DNA of 64,000 nt from Methanomethylovorans hollandica DSM 15978 (GTDB lineage Archaea; Halobacteriota; Methanosarcinia; Methanosarcinales; Methanosarcinaceae). Below, piece by piece: positions 55,837-64,000 of this stretch. How positions within the stretch are numbered: position 1 is the stretch's first letter; every line of letters begins with the position of its first letter. The stretch lies in NCBI RefSeq assembly GCF_000328665.1, contig NC_019977.1:2100011-2164010 (forward strand), in the 5' to 3' direction. Position numbers and translations under genes: made by a program. The notes below the pieces were generated by a model that made no database searches, was not told the DNA's origin, and worked only from the letters and a program-made list of their open reading frames with translations.

Positions 55837-56237
55837 AGGTCAAGTGCCGGACCATTTCCAGAGGCTGTGCAGAGGGGGAAGTGCTGATTACGAGTGATAC
55901 CATCTCGTTTTTGGGTAACATAGATCCTAAGACCGGGAAAGTGGTGGATGGCAACCATGAACTTTTCGGGCAGTCGATCAAGGACAAGGTCTTGGTCTTC
56001 CCTCATGGGAAGGGCTCGACTGTGGGTTCATATGTAATATACCAGCTCTTCAAGAACGGCGTTGCCCCTGCAGCCATGATCAACCTGGAATCTGAGCCTA
56101 TAGTTGCTGTAGGTGCTATTATTTCTGCCATACCGCTGGTTGACAGACTGGAGAAGGATCCAGGTTCCATCCTCAAGAATGGCATGTCCATAAAAGTAAA
56201 TAGTAGTGAAGGGTATGTCGAAGTACCTGAAGGATAA
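55833..56237 (+). CDS. Phosphomevalonate dehydratase small subunit (DUF126)
   Basis: A 134-residue swivel-domain subunit. The ATG at 55833 overlaps the large-subunit stop (ATGA), showing translational coupling; ggaggcggtgaagga supplies the ribosome binding site. The catalytic motif is VFPHGKGSTVGSYVIYQL, followed by NGVAPAAMIN. It completes the three-gene operon with the UbiD decarboxylase. Confidence 0.9.
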   Translation: MKVKCRTISRGCAEGEVLITSDTISFLGNIDPKTGKVVDGNHELFGQSIKDKVLVFPHGKGSTVGSYVIYQLFKNGVAPAAMINLESEPIVAVGAIISAIPLVDRLEKDPGSILKNGMSIKVNSSEGYVEVPEG

Positions 56238-56280
56238 TGACCCTGAAAATGCAAAAAGTTACTGAAAAAGTGGGGTACTA

Positions 56281-57387
56281 ATGGAAATTTGTCTGAGGTG
56301 GAAAAGAAAGAACGCTTTCAGCCTTGCTGCGCTTGCACCATTGCTGCCCAGTATACGCAGAGTTAAAACACCCACTGACGGTATAATGATCTATAGTCTG
56401 GTGACCAGGCAGGCAGCAAGCGTTTTCAGGGAAGTGCAGAATGCAACCACCAATTCAATTTTCATAGCTGGTGGCCCTCATCCATCTGGAGATCCTGAAG
56501 GCACTTTGCGATACTTTGATTATGTGGTGATAGGTGAAGGTGAAGCAACACTTCCAGAGCTTGTACAAACGTTGCTGCAAGGTGGAGATGTGAGCACTGT
56601 CAAAGGTATCGCCTACAGGGATACCGATGGAAAAATAATCTTCACTCCAAAAAGGGAGCCTATAGAACTGGATGATTTCCCCTGTTTCGATCCGCATCTT
56701 ATCAAAGCTCCCATAGAGATCAGCCGGGGATGTCCCTGGAAGTGTAAATACTGCCAGATCCCACAGATGTTCGGCAGTAAAGTAAGGCACCGCAGTATAG
56801 ATTCCATAGTGAAGTATGCTCAGCACTATAAGGACCTGAGGTTCGTTTCATCTAATTCGTTCGCCTATGGAGGCGATGGTATACATCCGAGGTTCGATAA
56901 GGTGGAAAAACTACTGGAAGCGTTGCATGCGATCGGGAACAAGGACATTTATTTTGGTACTTTTCCTTCGGAAGTGAGACCAGAGTTCGTGACAGACGAA
57001 TCTCTGGAAATGGTGAACAAGTATTGTACCAATGACAGGATCAGTCTTGGTGCACAGTCCGGCAGTGAATGTGTTCTTAGAGAGATCCGCAGGGGTCACA
57101 GTGTAAGGGAAGTAGAAATAGCCGTTGAACGTTGTTTTGAACATGGGATCACACCTACTGTTGACTTTATCCTGGGTTTCCCTGATGAAACCGAAGAAGA
57201 GCAGGAGATGAGCCTTGAACTTATAAAGTGGATATGCATCAAAGGCGGTGAAGTGCGGGCACATTATCTTGAACCTTTGCCTGGAACACCTTATGCTCGT
57301 GTGTCTCCAAGCAAGGTAAGCGAAAAGGTTAACAGTGAACTTGGCAAGCTTGCTCTGAACGGCAAGATAACGGGTTCATGGGAGTGA
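56281..57387 (+). CDS. B12-binding/radical SAM protein (TIGR04013-like)
   Basis: A 368-residue protein: an N-terminal Rossmann-type cobalamin-binding-like domain (residues 1-125; no DxHxxG is visible), then a radical SAM core with CPWKCKYC (about residues 152-159) and downstream FVSSNSFAYGGDG, SLGAQSGSECVLREIRRGHS and FILGFPDETEEEQ. It resembles the methanogen group TIGR04013, found mainly in archaeal methanogens, function unknown. It is separated from the mevalonate operon by 43 bp, so co-transcription is possible. Confidence 0.82.
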   Translation: MEICLRWKRKNAFSLAALAPLLPSIRRVKTPTDGIMIYSLVTRQAASVFREVQNATTNSIFIAGGPHPSGDPEGTLRYFDYVVIGEGEATLPELVQTLLQGGDVSTVKGIAYRDTDGKIIFTPKREPIELDDFPCFDPHLIKAPIEISRGCPWKCKYCQIPQMFGSKVRHRSIDSIVKYAQHYKDLRFVSSNSFAYGGDGIHPRFDKVEKLLEALHAIGNKDIYFGTFPSEVRPEFVTDESLEMVNKYCTNDRISLGAQSGSECVLREIRRGHSVREVEIAVERCFEHGITPTVDFILGFPDETEEEQEMSLELIKWICIKGGEVRAHYLEPLPGTPYARVSPSKVSEKVNSELGKLALNGKITGSWE

Positions 57388-57418
57388 ATGTTCTGTGATG
57401 ATCTGGGTATTGTAGCTT

Positions 57419-58123
57419 TCAAAGCAGGTGCTCTTCGAATTTCCCATTACAAAATACCATGACCCTCACTTTTTGACCTTTACTCAGCTTGCGCATCATG
57501 CGGTCATAGATGCTCTGGACATGTTTCAGGTGGTTTTTTTTAAAATGTGCACTGACCGTTTCCAGAAACCATATATGATGCTTAAGGTATGCTGTTTCGT
57601 ATTCTTTTGTCAGGGACGCTATACTGGCGCATTCTTCATCGGTTATCTCTGAATGATAGCATCCATGTTCGTTCAGACCGCTGATCTGTCTCCAGTCCAT
57701 TTTCCCGGACTCATCTGCTTCACGGTGCAGCATGTACGGATAAAGCCTGCAGATCAAGGGCCTGTCTTCGTAGATCCGACATCTTCCTCCTTCAAGGAAC
57801 ATGCATGACCCATCTTCTTTGGTACGCAGCGCGTAGCCGGAAACATAGAAAGCCCCGTTGTTATCGCAAAATTCAAAATATGGCGCAGGTTTCAAGGTAT
57901 CAGATGCTATTTCCCTGATACGGCGTACTTCCGGATCAAGCAGGAAAATATGATCGTTGAACTCATGAGTACAGCATTTTGCGCACATATCACACTCAAA
58001 GCCTACCTCTTTGATGATCTCGCAGAGCTTTTCCACTGGGTATTCCTCCAGATCATGGAGCTCTATTTTTATGTCAAGTATCTGTTCTTCTATAGATGGT
58101 CTGGCTACAATGACCAACTCCAT
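57419..58123 (-). CDS. YkgJ-family cysteine-cluster protein
   Basis: A 234-residue protein with the zinc- or Fe-S-chelating CxxxCxxCC pattern CDMCAKCCTHEF (about 44-55) and GRCRIYEDRPLICRLYPY (about 115-132). These are the two halves of the YkgJ/UPF0153 metal-binding module. The C-terminus is a basic helical tail. Function unknown; some members are linked to tRNA or flagellar proteins in bacteria. Confidence 0.82.
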   Translation of the reverse strand: MELVIVARPSIEEQILDIKIELHDLEEYPVEKLCEIIKEVGFECDMCAKCCTHEFNDHIFLLDPEVRRIREIASDTLKPAPYFEFCDNNGAFYVSGYALRTKEDGSCMFLEGGRCRIYEDRPLICRLYPYMLHREADESGKMDWRQISGLNEHGCYHSEITDEECASIASLTKEYETAYLKHHIWFLETVSAHFKKNHLKHVQSIYDRMMRKLSKGQKVRVMVFCNGKFEEHLL

Positions 58124-58306
58124 TGATGATGACCAACATTTGACCGGTACGTTATTAAGTCTATCTTCAATGTATTCTGAAGGCTTTCCGCAGCAAGGTC
58201 AAAAAAGAGCAATGTTCCCGTAAAGTTTAATTATGAGCATCGCCTCTAATGCTAAACTTACTTATGATTACATTATCGATATTCAAATATTACATGAGGA
58301 TTCATA

Positions 58307-58480
58307 ATGGGTAAAACAGGCAGCATAGTATGGGCAAAGGTCAAAGGAAGAAAAGGTAGGACCATAAAGGTAAAGAAAGCAGAGGAAGCTAAGGCACACC
58401 CCGGCCCTGCACAGAGGTATATGGCATCGGGTGCAAAGAGAAGATTCATAAGGCGCTCTCCGAAATCTATAGTCAAGTAA
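58307..58480 (+). CDS. DUF5350-type small basic protein
   Basis: A 57-residue, very basic protein ([20 protein letters not shown], then [18 protein letters not shown] and a Lys/Arg-rich end). The gaggattcata before the ATG gives a ribosome binding site. It matches the small DUF5350 family restricted to methanogens. The charge suggests RNA or ribosome association. A 7-bp hairpin follows the stop. Confidence 0.75.
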   Translation: MGKTGSIVWAKVKGRKGRTIKVKKAEEAKAHPGPAQRYMASGAKRRFIRRSPKSIVK

Positions 58481-58500
58481 AGATTATTCTTTTTTCAATG

Positions 58501-58535
58501 GCAGAGTATTCATAGTGTTTTCGATATCACTCTGC
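58501..58535 (+). terminator. Hairpin and T-rich tail after the DUF5350 gene
   Basis: GCAGAGT (58501-58507) and ACTCTGC (58529-58535) pair perfectly; gatttttcactttttg follows. Confidence 0.6.
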
Positions 58536-58585
58536 GATTTTTCACTTTTTGTCTTTAAGTGGGTTTGACCAAACTCATGCGTAAA

Positions 58586-58597
58586 GGATATATAGAA
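58586..58597 (+). promoter_or_regulatory. TATA box of the thermosome gene
   Basis: aggatatataga lies about 75 bp before the start codon, implying a start of transcription near 58620 and a leader of about 45 nt that contains aaggagg at 58648-58654. This is a strong archaeal promoter match, expected for a chaperonin gene. Confidence 0.6.
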
Positions 58598-58664
58598 CTA
58601 CAATCATTAAAAAACGTCTGATAAAACTAATCCCTTATTACACTATTAAGGAGGATAAATACAA

Positions 58665-60320
58665 ATGGCAGGACAGATGGCTGGACAGCCGATTTTCATC
58701 TTAAGAGAAGGAAGCCAGAGAACAAAAGGCAGAGACGCTCAGAGCAACAACATTATGGCCGCAAAGGCAGTTGCAGAAGCAGTGAGGACTACCCTGGGAC
58801 CAAAAGGCATGGACAAGATGCTGGTGGACAGTCTCGGAGATGTTGTTATCACCAATGATGGTGCAACCATTCTTAAAGAAATGGATATAGAGCACCCGGC
58901 TGCAAAAATGATCGTAGAGGTCTCCAAGACCCAGGACGATGAAGTGGGCGATGGTACCACCACAGCAGCAGTAATAGCAGGCGAACTGCTGAAAAAAGCA
59001 GAAGAGCTTATAGAGCAGGACGTTCACCCAACTATTATCGCTTCCGGGTACAGGCTTGCTTCAGAAAGGGCTGCAGATATCCTTCAAACCCTTTCAAAGA
59101 AAGTCACCATTAATGATGAGGCTATTCTCTTGAACATCGCCGGGACAGCAATGACCGGAAAAGGTGCAGAGGCTACCAAGGACGTGCTTTCCAGGATCGC
59201 AGTATCCGCTATTAAGAGCATTGTTGACACTACCGACGGTAAGAATAAGGTAGAGATGGACAACATCAATGTCGAAAAGAAGGTTGGAGCACGTATCGAG
59301 GAATCCGAGCTCATCACCGGTATGATCATCGATAAAGAGCGTGTGCACAGCAATATGCCCAAAAAGGTTGTAAATGCAAAGATAGCTCTTATCAATATAG
59401 CTATCGAGCTTAAGGAAACCGAAGTTGACGCAGAGATCTCAATAACATCCCCCGACCAGTTACAGTCCTTCCTTGACCAGGAAGAAAAGATGATAAGGAG
59501 CATCGTCGAGAAGATTGTGGCAAGCGGTGCAACTGTTGTATTCTGTCAGAAGGGTATCGATGATATGGCACAGCACTTCCTGTCCAAGAGCGGTATCTTC
59601 GCAGTGAGGCGTGTCAAGAAGAGCGATATGCAGAAGCTGGCCAGAGCAACAGGCGGCAGGCTCATTACCAACCTCGATGAGATCACAGCCGAGGACCTGG
59701 GCAAAGCACAACTTGTAGAAGAGAAGAAGGTCGGCGGCGACGAGATGACCTTTATCACTGGTTGCGAAAACCCCAAGGCAGTCTCAATTTTGCTGCGCGG
59801 CGGTACCGAGCATGTCATAGATAACATCGAAAGAGCACTGCACGATGCACTGAGAGTGGTCGGAGTTGCTATAGAGGATGAGACACTGGTCGCAGGCGGC
59901 GGTTCACCTGAGGTAGAACTCGCACTGAGACTCTATGAGTATGCAGCGACCCTCAGCGGCAGGGAACAGCTTGCAGTTAAGGCATTCTCAGAGGCACTTG
60001 AGATCATCCCAAGAACACTTGCAGAGAACGCAGGACTTGACCCCATAGACAAGCTCATGGAGCTGCGTGCTCACCACGAGAAGGGATCCAAGACTGCAGG
60101 TCTTAATGTGTACACTGGCGAGATCATTGATATGTGGGAAGCTGGCGTTGTGGAACCTCTCAGGGTCAAGACCCAGGCGATCAATGCAGCTGCAGAATCT
60201 GCTGTTATGATCCTCAGGATCGATGATATCATTGCTTCAACCCGTGCACCCGCAGGTCCATCTGGCGCAGACATGATGCCAAACATGCCACCAGGAATGG
60301 GCGGCATGGGCATGGAATAA
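58665..60320 (+). CDS. Thermosome subunit (group II chaperonin)
   Basis: A 551-residue chaperonin subunit. All nucleotide-binding motifs are present: [36 protein letters not shown], and near the end [11 protein letters not shown]. The C-terminus is a Gly/Met-rich tail ([14 protein letters not shown]), typical of thermosomes. The protein forms a double ring that folds cytoplasmic proteins with ATP. An aaggagg ribosome binding site ten bases before the ATG suggests high expression. Confidence 0.95.
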   Translation: MAGQMAGQPIFILREGSQRTKGRDAQSNNIMAAKAVAEAVRTTLGPKGMDKMLVDSLGDVVITNDGATILKEMDIEHPAAKMIVEVSKTQDDEVGDGTTTAAVIAGELLKKAEELIEQDVHPTIIASGYRLASERAADILQTLSKKVTINDEAILLNIAGTAMTGKGAEATKDVLSRIAVSAIKSIVDTTDGKNKVEMDNINVEKKVGARIEESELITGMIIDKERVHSNMPKKVVNAKIALINIAIELKETEVDAEISITSPDQLQSFLDQEEKMIRSIVEKIVASGATVVFCQKGIDDMAQHFLSKSGIFAVRRVKKSDMQKLARATGGRLITNLDEITAEDLGKAQLVEEKKVGGDEMTFITGCENPKAVSILLRGGTEHVIDNIERALHDALRVVGVAIEDETLVAGGGSPEVELALRLYEYAATLSGREQLAVKAFSEALEIIPRTLAENAGLDPIDKLMELRAHHEKGSKTAGLNVYTGEIIDMWEAGVVEPLRVKTQAINAAAESAVMILRIDDIIASTRAPAGPSGADMMPNMPPGMGGMGME

Positions 60321-60339
60321 ACAAATTCCAATAGAACAG

Positions 60340-60380
60340 AGCGCAGTACATCTGCGCTTACATCTCTTTTTTATTTATTT
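60340..60380 (+). terminator. Thermosome terminator
   Basis: AGCGCAG (60340-60346) and CTGCGCT (60352-60358) form a perfect 7-bp stem with a 5-nt loop; tctctttttta-type T tracts follow to about 60380. Confidence 0.7.
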
Positions 60381-60398
60381 GTTTATAAAAGAAAAAAA

Positions 60399-61514
60399 TT
60401 ACTTTTCAAGACAATGGAGTATGTCTGCCGGATTATATCGAGTTTTTATGATCCTGGTCCTTCCACGCATGCCCTTTCCAGAAAAATCTGCATCTATATA
60501 CTGCAAAGCGTTAAGTTTCTGTACCAGCTCATAGAAGCGAGTGTATCCAAGTTGCGTGATTTCATGGAATTCCTTGTAAAGTTCCCCTGTTTGAGGGTCC
60601 TTGCCCTGAGCTATTAGACGTAGCAATGTTTTCTCATGTTCATTAAGGGAAACTATGCTCCTGCACAGGTGTAAAAGTCGGGAAGCTTCGTATGCTTTTT
60701 CCACATCTTCTATAGAAACTGTACGACTTGCTTTTCTCTCTGCGTTCAGGCCAGCTCTCTTGAGCAGATCTATCCCTATGCGCAGGTCACCTGTAAGGTC
60801 TGTGTACTCAACTATCTTTTCCTGTACCTCAGAGGGTACAACATGTGGAAAGAATGCGTGGTACACCCTATTATTGATAATGTCCTGCAACTCACCATAC
60901 TCATACCTTGGAAAAGCGATCTCTTCCGGCAAAAAGACAGATCCGACCCTGGGATCGAACTTGTACATGGCACCAGTATCGCTCACAATAGCTATAACCC
61001 CGATACGTGCTCCTGTGTATTGTTCATGTGCTCTTAGGAGAGAGTACATAACCTCATCGGCATGACCTTCATGAAAAAGGTAGTTGATATCATCAAGGGC
61101 AACCACGAGTATCTTGTCAGAGGCTATAAGGTGGTTCACAACCTTCTGGAAAACTTTTCCGAAGGACACTCCCGAAGAAGGGGGAGAAACCTTTAGCAGA
61201 TTTTCATATATCTTAGCCATAACGGCAAAGCGAGTGGAATCTATCTGACAGTTGACCTTCACAAAGACTACATTCTTGACATGTTCCTGCAGCTCAGCGA
61301 ATACCTTTTTGATGGCTGTTGTCTTTCCGGTGCCCGGGGGACCGCTTATGAGACAGTTGAGAGGCCTCATGCCTCTTGCAGCAGGTCTGAGAGTAAATTT
61401 GAGTGACTGCAACTGGCTATCTCTGTGAGCAAAATATTCAGGAACATGATCTAGTTCAAGTATTTCGGGATTCCTGAAAATAGTTTCGTCCCACATTAAC
61501 ATGTCCTTGCTCAA
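60399..61514 (-). CDS. Orc1/Cdc6-family replication initiator
   Basis: A 371-residue AAA+ ATPase. Walker A is GPPGTGKT (58-65), Walker B is VVALDDINYL (DD in place of the usual DE) and sensor-type ARIGVIAIVSDTG follows. The lid domain contains the GDLRIGIDLLKRAGLNAE sensor-2 motif. The C-terminal 90 residues form a winged helix (GYTRFYELVQKLNALQYID). Methanosarcinales carry two such genes; the aspartate-rich Walker B fits the second, less studied type. I found no origin recognition boxes nearby. Confidence 0.85.
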   Translation of the reverse strand: MSKDMLMWDETIFRNPEILELDHVPEYFAHRDSQLQSLKFTLRPAARGMRPLNCLISGPPGTGKTTAIKKVFAELQEHVKNVVFVKVNCQIDSTRFAVMAKIYENLLKVSPPSSGVSFGKVFQKVVNHLIASDKILVVALDDINYLFHEGHADEVMYSLLRAHEQYTGARIGVIAIVSDTGAMYKFDPRVGSVFLPEEIAFPRYEYGELQDIINNRVYHAFFPHVVPSEVQEKIVEYTDLTGDLRIGIDLLKRAGLNAERKASRTVSIEDVEKAYEASRLLHLCRSIVSLNEHEKTLLRLIAQGKDPQTGELYKEFHEITQLGYTRFYELVQKLNALQYIDADFSGKGMRGRTRIIKTRYNPADILHCLEK

Positions 61515-61614
61515 TCAGATGCCTCCTTGTTAATTAAGTAAATTACATTATATTAATATAAAATGTTGTTTCAATTAGTTATGAATAATCTATCTGAAAA
61601 TACGGTTCCGTATA

Positions 61615-62142
61615 TCAAAGGTATTTTCTCATCACAATAGCATCCGAATTAGCCATATCATTGAAAAATCCATGTATCCTTTTTGTTTCCCTGAAACCAT
61701 CGCTCTCATATATCTTTTTTGCAGGCATCCACTGAACTGAAACTATCAGGATCATGCTTGAAATATTGTATTTTTCAGTAACCTTGCTGGACAGTTCTGA
61801 AAACAATAGTTTTCCATATCCTTTTCCACGATACTTTTTAAGGATACCTATTGAAGAGACATACAGCTCTGACCCTGTAGCGTCATGGACACTGGTGATG
61901 CTGTGGCCCAGATAGAACATATCTTCCCTTACATTTTCCGAGTAATTCCAGATCTCTGAAGATATATATCCGCAAACATGCCCTGCTACTTCCAGGACCA
62001 GGAACCCATCTGGAAAAGTTGTGATGCGATCTCTGAAAACCGTTATGTCCTCATGCACATTCTCACAAAAAGATTCGTGTTCTATGTCCATAATATGCGC
62101 GATATCGTTTACTGTAGCACTCCGGACCAGTATATCTTGCAA
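61615..62142 (-). CDS. GNAT-family acetyltransferase (RimI-like)
   Basis: A 175-residue enzyme of the GNAT fold: IMDIEHESF at the start, GFLVLEVAGHVCGYISSE, then the acetyl-CoA loop KYRGKGYGKLLFSEL and VSVQWMPAKKIYESDGF. This is the RimI/N-terminal-acetyltransferase layout. In archaea these enzymes acetylate protein N-termini. The final MVMRKYL-type strand is present. Single gene downstream of the cysteine desulfurase. Confidence 0.82.
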   Translation of the reverse strand: MQDILVRSATVNDIAHIMDIEHESFCENVHEDITVFRDRITTFPDGFLVLEVAGHVCGYISSEIWNYSENVREDMFYLGHSITSVHDATGSELYVSSIGILKKYRGKGYGKLLFSELSSKVTEKYNISSMILIVSVQWMPAKKIYESDGFRETKRIHGFFNDMANSDAIVMRKYL

Positions 62143-62190
62143 CTAACCACCCATCCAACACTATGTGATAGTATTCTTGTTAATATACTT

Positions 62191-63372
62191 TTACGCAACA
62201 AGTGTAGCTATATCTGAAACAGTTTCTACAAGTGCCTCTACTTCTTCCATAGTGTTATAGAGGGCAAAGGATGCACGTACTGTGCCTTTAAGACCAACAC
62301 TCTGTATTGCGGGCATGGCACAATGGTAACCACTGCGCACGCATATCTTACGTGTCTGGTCAAGTATAATGGCCACATCATGCGGATTCATTCCCCGCAC
62401 ATTGAAAGATACAACTCCTGCCCTGTTCTGAGGACCATATACCTGGACCTGAGGTATCTCGGCAAGCAGGGAAGCAGCTTTCTTTGCCAGTATTGTTTCA
62501 TGCTTTTCTATATCCTCAATGCCTGTATCCCGTACATATTCCACAGCTCTGCCAAGACCAATGACTCCGGGAATATTGGGTGTACCTGCCTCAAAGCGTG
62601 CAGGGCTTGCCTCTATCTGGTAACTGTCTATTGATACAGAACTAACCATGCCTCCACCTAAGTACATTGGTTCAATTGAATCAGGATCCCTGAGACAGAG
62701 AACACCAGTTCCCTGCGGGCCCAGTAATCCTTTGTGCCCCGGAGTTACCAGAAAATCCATACCTAATTCTTTTATGTTCAGCGGCATGTGTCCCGCGGAC
62801 TGGGAGGCGTCTATGAGCACCTGCGCACCATTTTTATGTCCGATTCTGGTAATCTTCCTGACATCCTGAATGGAGCCGAAAACATTGGTCACATGGTTGA
62901 CAGCCACCAGACGCGTGTTATCTTTTAGTGCTAGATCGATCTGCTCAGGTGCTACAACTCCTTCTTCATTGGCCTGTACAACTGTTACCTCTACTCCATG
63001 GTCACGTAACCTCAACCAGGGCAACAGATTGGAGTGGTGTTCCACAATGGATACGATCACATGGTCGCCAGGATGCCACTGCAGGCCGTACGCCACCATA
63101 TTTATACTTTCTGTGGCATTGCGGGTAAAAACAGTTCCAGTAACATCAGTATTAAGGAATGATGCAATTGTTTCTCTGGCATCTTCGTACTTATCGGTAG
63201 TCATCCGTGCAAGCCTGTGGGCTCCTCTGCCATGATTGGCGGCATATTTGTAAAAATATTCCTCCATGGCTTTTACTGCCGGCACAGGGGTCTGTGTTGT
63301 GGCAGCATTGTCCAGATATATAAATTCCTCAAGAAGAGGAAAATCCTTTCTTATTGCTGGGAGATCGTACAT
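62191..63372 (-). CDS. Cysteine desulfurase (SufS/CsdA-like)
   Basis: A 393-residue PLP enzyme. I start at 63372 (MYDLPAIRKDFPLLEE), where taggt lies upstream, rather than 63471. PLP motifs: DNAATTQTPVPAV, NATESINMVAYG, EHHSNLLPWL, LIDASQSAGH, and Lys in TPGHKGLLGPQGTG. The catalytic Cys is in VRSGYHCAMPA. It releases sulfur from cysteine for Fe-S clusters and thio-modifications. A tiny Cys protein lies 40 bp upstream on the same strand and the YcaO thioamidation gene is divergent, so it could supply sulfur to either (inference). Confidence 0.88.
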   Translation of the reverse strand: MYDLPAIRKDFPLLEEFIYLDNAATTQTPVPAVKAMEEYFYKYAANHGRGAHRLARMTTDKYEDARETIASFLNTDVTGTVFTRNATESINMVAYGLQWHPGDHVIVSIVEHHSNLLPWLRLRDHGVEVTVVQANEEGVVAPEQIDLALKDNTRLVAVNHVTNVFGSIQDVRKITRIGHKNGAQVLIDASQSAGHMPLNIKELGMDFLVTPGHKGLLGPQGTGVLCLRDPDSIEPMYLGGGMVSSVSIDSYQIEASPARFEAGTPNIPGVIGLGRAVEYVRDTGIEDIEKHETILAKKAASLLAEIPQVQVYGPQNRAGVVSFNVRGMNPHDVAIILDQTRKICVRSGYHCAMPAIQSVGLKGTVRASFALYNTMEEVEALVETVSDIATLVA

Positions 63373-63412
63373 GCGACCTAATACGCCAGCCTGTAAAAAA
63401 TAGTTTTGCAGG

Positions 63413-63568
63413 CTATTTTGCCTGAAGACCACCGACCATGAAACGGTACAGGTCCATATCTTCTGGATCAAGCCTGCCTTTTATGACCCCACCGACCACT
63501 GTATAGCAATCAGTGGATGAACGGCAGGAATCGTTTTTCCTACTTTTCTCTTGTGTTTTTGTATTCAT
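63413..63568 (-). CDS. Tiny cysteine-containing protein upstream of cysteine desulfurase
   Basis: A 51-residue protein: a Lys/Glu-rich start, then DSCRSSTDCYTVVGGVIKG and a final helix (DPEDMDLYRFMVGGLQ). The ATG at 63568 has gaggtg five to six bases upstream, better than the longer frame from 63634. I do not recognise the family. Position suggests an operon with the desulfurase, perhaps as a small sulfur-carrier or regulator (inference). Confidence 0.5.
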   Translation of the reverse strand: MNTKTQEKSRKNDSCRSSTDCYTVVGGVIKGRLDPEDMDLYRFMVGGLQAK

Positions 63569-63764
63569 ATTACACCTCATCTCTCTTTTTAGACAGGACA
63601 AGCCTTCTGGCATTATTATACACATAATAAACATATTTATTTTTGTGGGGCTTGCTGAGCCTCACATTTGTTTTTTAATATATAAATATTTAACGCTTAT
63701 TAAATATAAGAGATAAAATTGACGTCGAAAAACATATAATACATGCAGGAGAGTTTCGATACTA
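63569..63764. promoter_or_regulatory. Divergent promoter region between the desulfurase operon and ycaO
   Basis: A TATA-like ttaatatataaatattt at about 63676-63692 reads toward the YcaO gene; cataaataaatatg-type sequence near 63630 (minus strand) reads toward the small Cys gene. Confidence 0.4.
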
Positions 63765-64000
63765 ATGCCTGAGATTATCATAGACGAATCACTTACCTAC
63801 ATAGAGGGAACCCAGCGTGTGTTCACGGAAGAGGAAACCCTTCAAAGGGTGCAGCCCCTGCTCAAGGATATTGGAGTGACCCGTATTGCCAACATCACCG
63901 ACCTCGACAAGATAGGCATACCCGTATTCTCCAGCATCAGGCCCAGCGCCGCTGAGGGTGCCATCTCAGTATACTCCGGAAAGGGAGCTAATGAGGTGCA
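63765..64000 (+). CDS. ycaO: YcaO-type McrA thioamidation protein (partial, cut by window end)
   Basis: The first 78 codons are present (MPEIIIDESLTYIEGTQRVF, then EEETLQRVQPLLKDIGVTRI, NITDLDKIGIPVFSSIRPSA). This is the start of the methanogenesis marker 1 / YcaO protein that converts a glycine of methyl-coenzyme M reductase to thioglycine with ATP and a sulfur donor. An aggag lies 13 bases before the ATG. The ATP-binding residues of YcaO lie beyond the window. A TfuA partner, if any, is outside. Confidence 0.85.
   Translation, partial: MPEIIIDESLTYIEGTQRVFTEEETLQRVQPLLKDIGVTRIANITDLDKIGIPVFSSIRPSAAEGAISVYSGKGANEV

Noticed and set aside
60321-61614. Replication origin next to the Orc1/Cdc6 gene
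   Set aside because: I see AT-rich DNA at 61515-61614 but no repeated origin recognition boxes, so no origin is claimed.

Overview
The window looks like chromosome of a methylotrophic methanogen of the Methanosarcinaceae (Methanolobus / Methanomethylovorans / Methanococcoides type; I cannot fix the genus). The evidence is a tandem-domain Methanosarcina-type S-layer protein, a TIGR04013-type B12/radical SAM protein, an Orc1/Cdc6 protein, a thermosome, the start of the YcaO protein that thioamidates methyl-coenzyme M reductase, and the archaeal mevalonate branch (phosphomevalonate dehydratase plus a UbiD-type decarboxylase). Many genes have GGAGG/GGTG ribosome binding sites and archaeal TATA boxes. 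I found no tRNA, rRNA, CRISPR array or intact insertion sequence.

Layout. 0.1-4.1 kb: S-layer-type surface protein with three 270-bp DNA repeats. 4.1-7.4 kb: XRE-type regulator divergent from a NitT/TauT-type ABC importer. 7.4-8.7 kb: beta-helix protein and a terpenoid-cyclase-repeat protein. 9.0-16.8 kb: a cluster of P-loop and Fe-S genes (Mrp/NBP35 ATPase, DUF134, radical SAM, metallo-beta-lactamase, hydantoinase-like, two NifX-like proteins, two MinD-ferredoxin ATPases), probably a metal or Fe-S cofactor pathway. 16.8-20.4 kb: structured intergenic DNA, a tiny Sm-like protein, a PGF-CTERM surface protein and an MBL-rhodanese protein. 20.5-23.6 kb: DtxR-like regulator and a zinc/manganese ABC importer. 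23.6-32.7 kb: small transporters, a DUF2207/LemA pair, MazG-like, PsiE-like, a frameshifted gene and small zinc-ribbon proteins. 32.8-38 kb: STAND-TPR ATPase, secreted ComEC-like MBL protein, circularly permuted GTPase, DUF2238 protein. 38.2-45.7 kb: RND/MMPL exporter, surface protein and TrmB regulator in one operon, then an Rsm22-like methyltransferase and a second surface protein. 46-48 kb: methyltransferase fused to a D-Ala-D-Ala-ligase-like ATP-grasp. 48.2-53 kb: a conspicuously AT-rich island with one 1568-residue gene. 53.4-64 kb: mevalonate operon, radical SAM, YkgJ protein, DUF5350, thermosome, Orc1/Cdc6, GNAT, cysteine desulfurase with a tiny Cys protein, and the 5' end of ycaO.

The strongest candidate for an undescribed system is the 1568-residue protein at 48253-52959. 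It has a PD-(D/E)XK/Cap4-like nuclease domain, a STAND NTPase (P-loop plus a Walker B of the form IIVIDSAE) and about 1,200 further, largely helical residues. This is the architecture of Avs antiviral sensors, here standing alone in an archaeal chromosome and compositionally foreign. Other signals worth follow-up are the Fe-S/P-loop cluster, an intergenic element at 16947-17105 with two mutually exclusive stems, a 13-bp inverted repeat enclosing the start of a 22-codon reading frame at 34518-34620, and the methyltransferase-ATP-grasp fusion.
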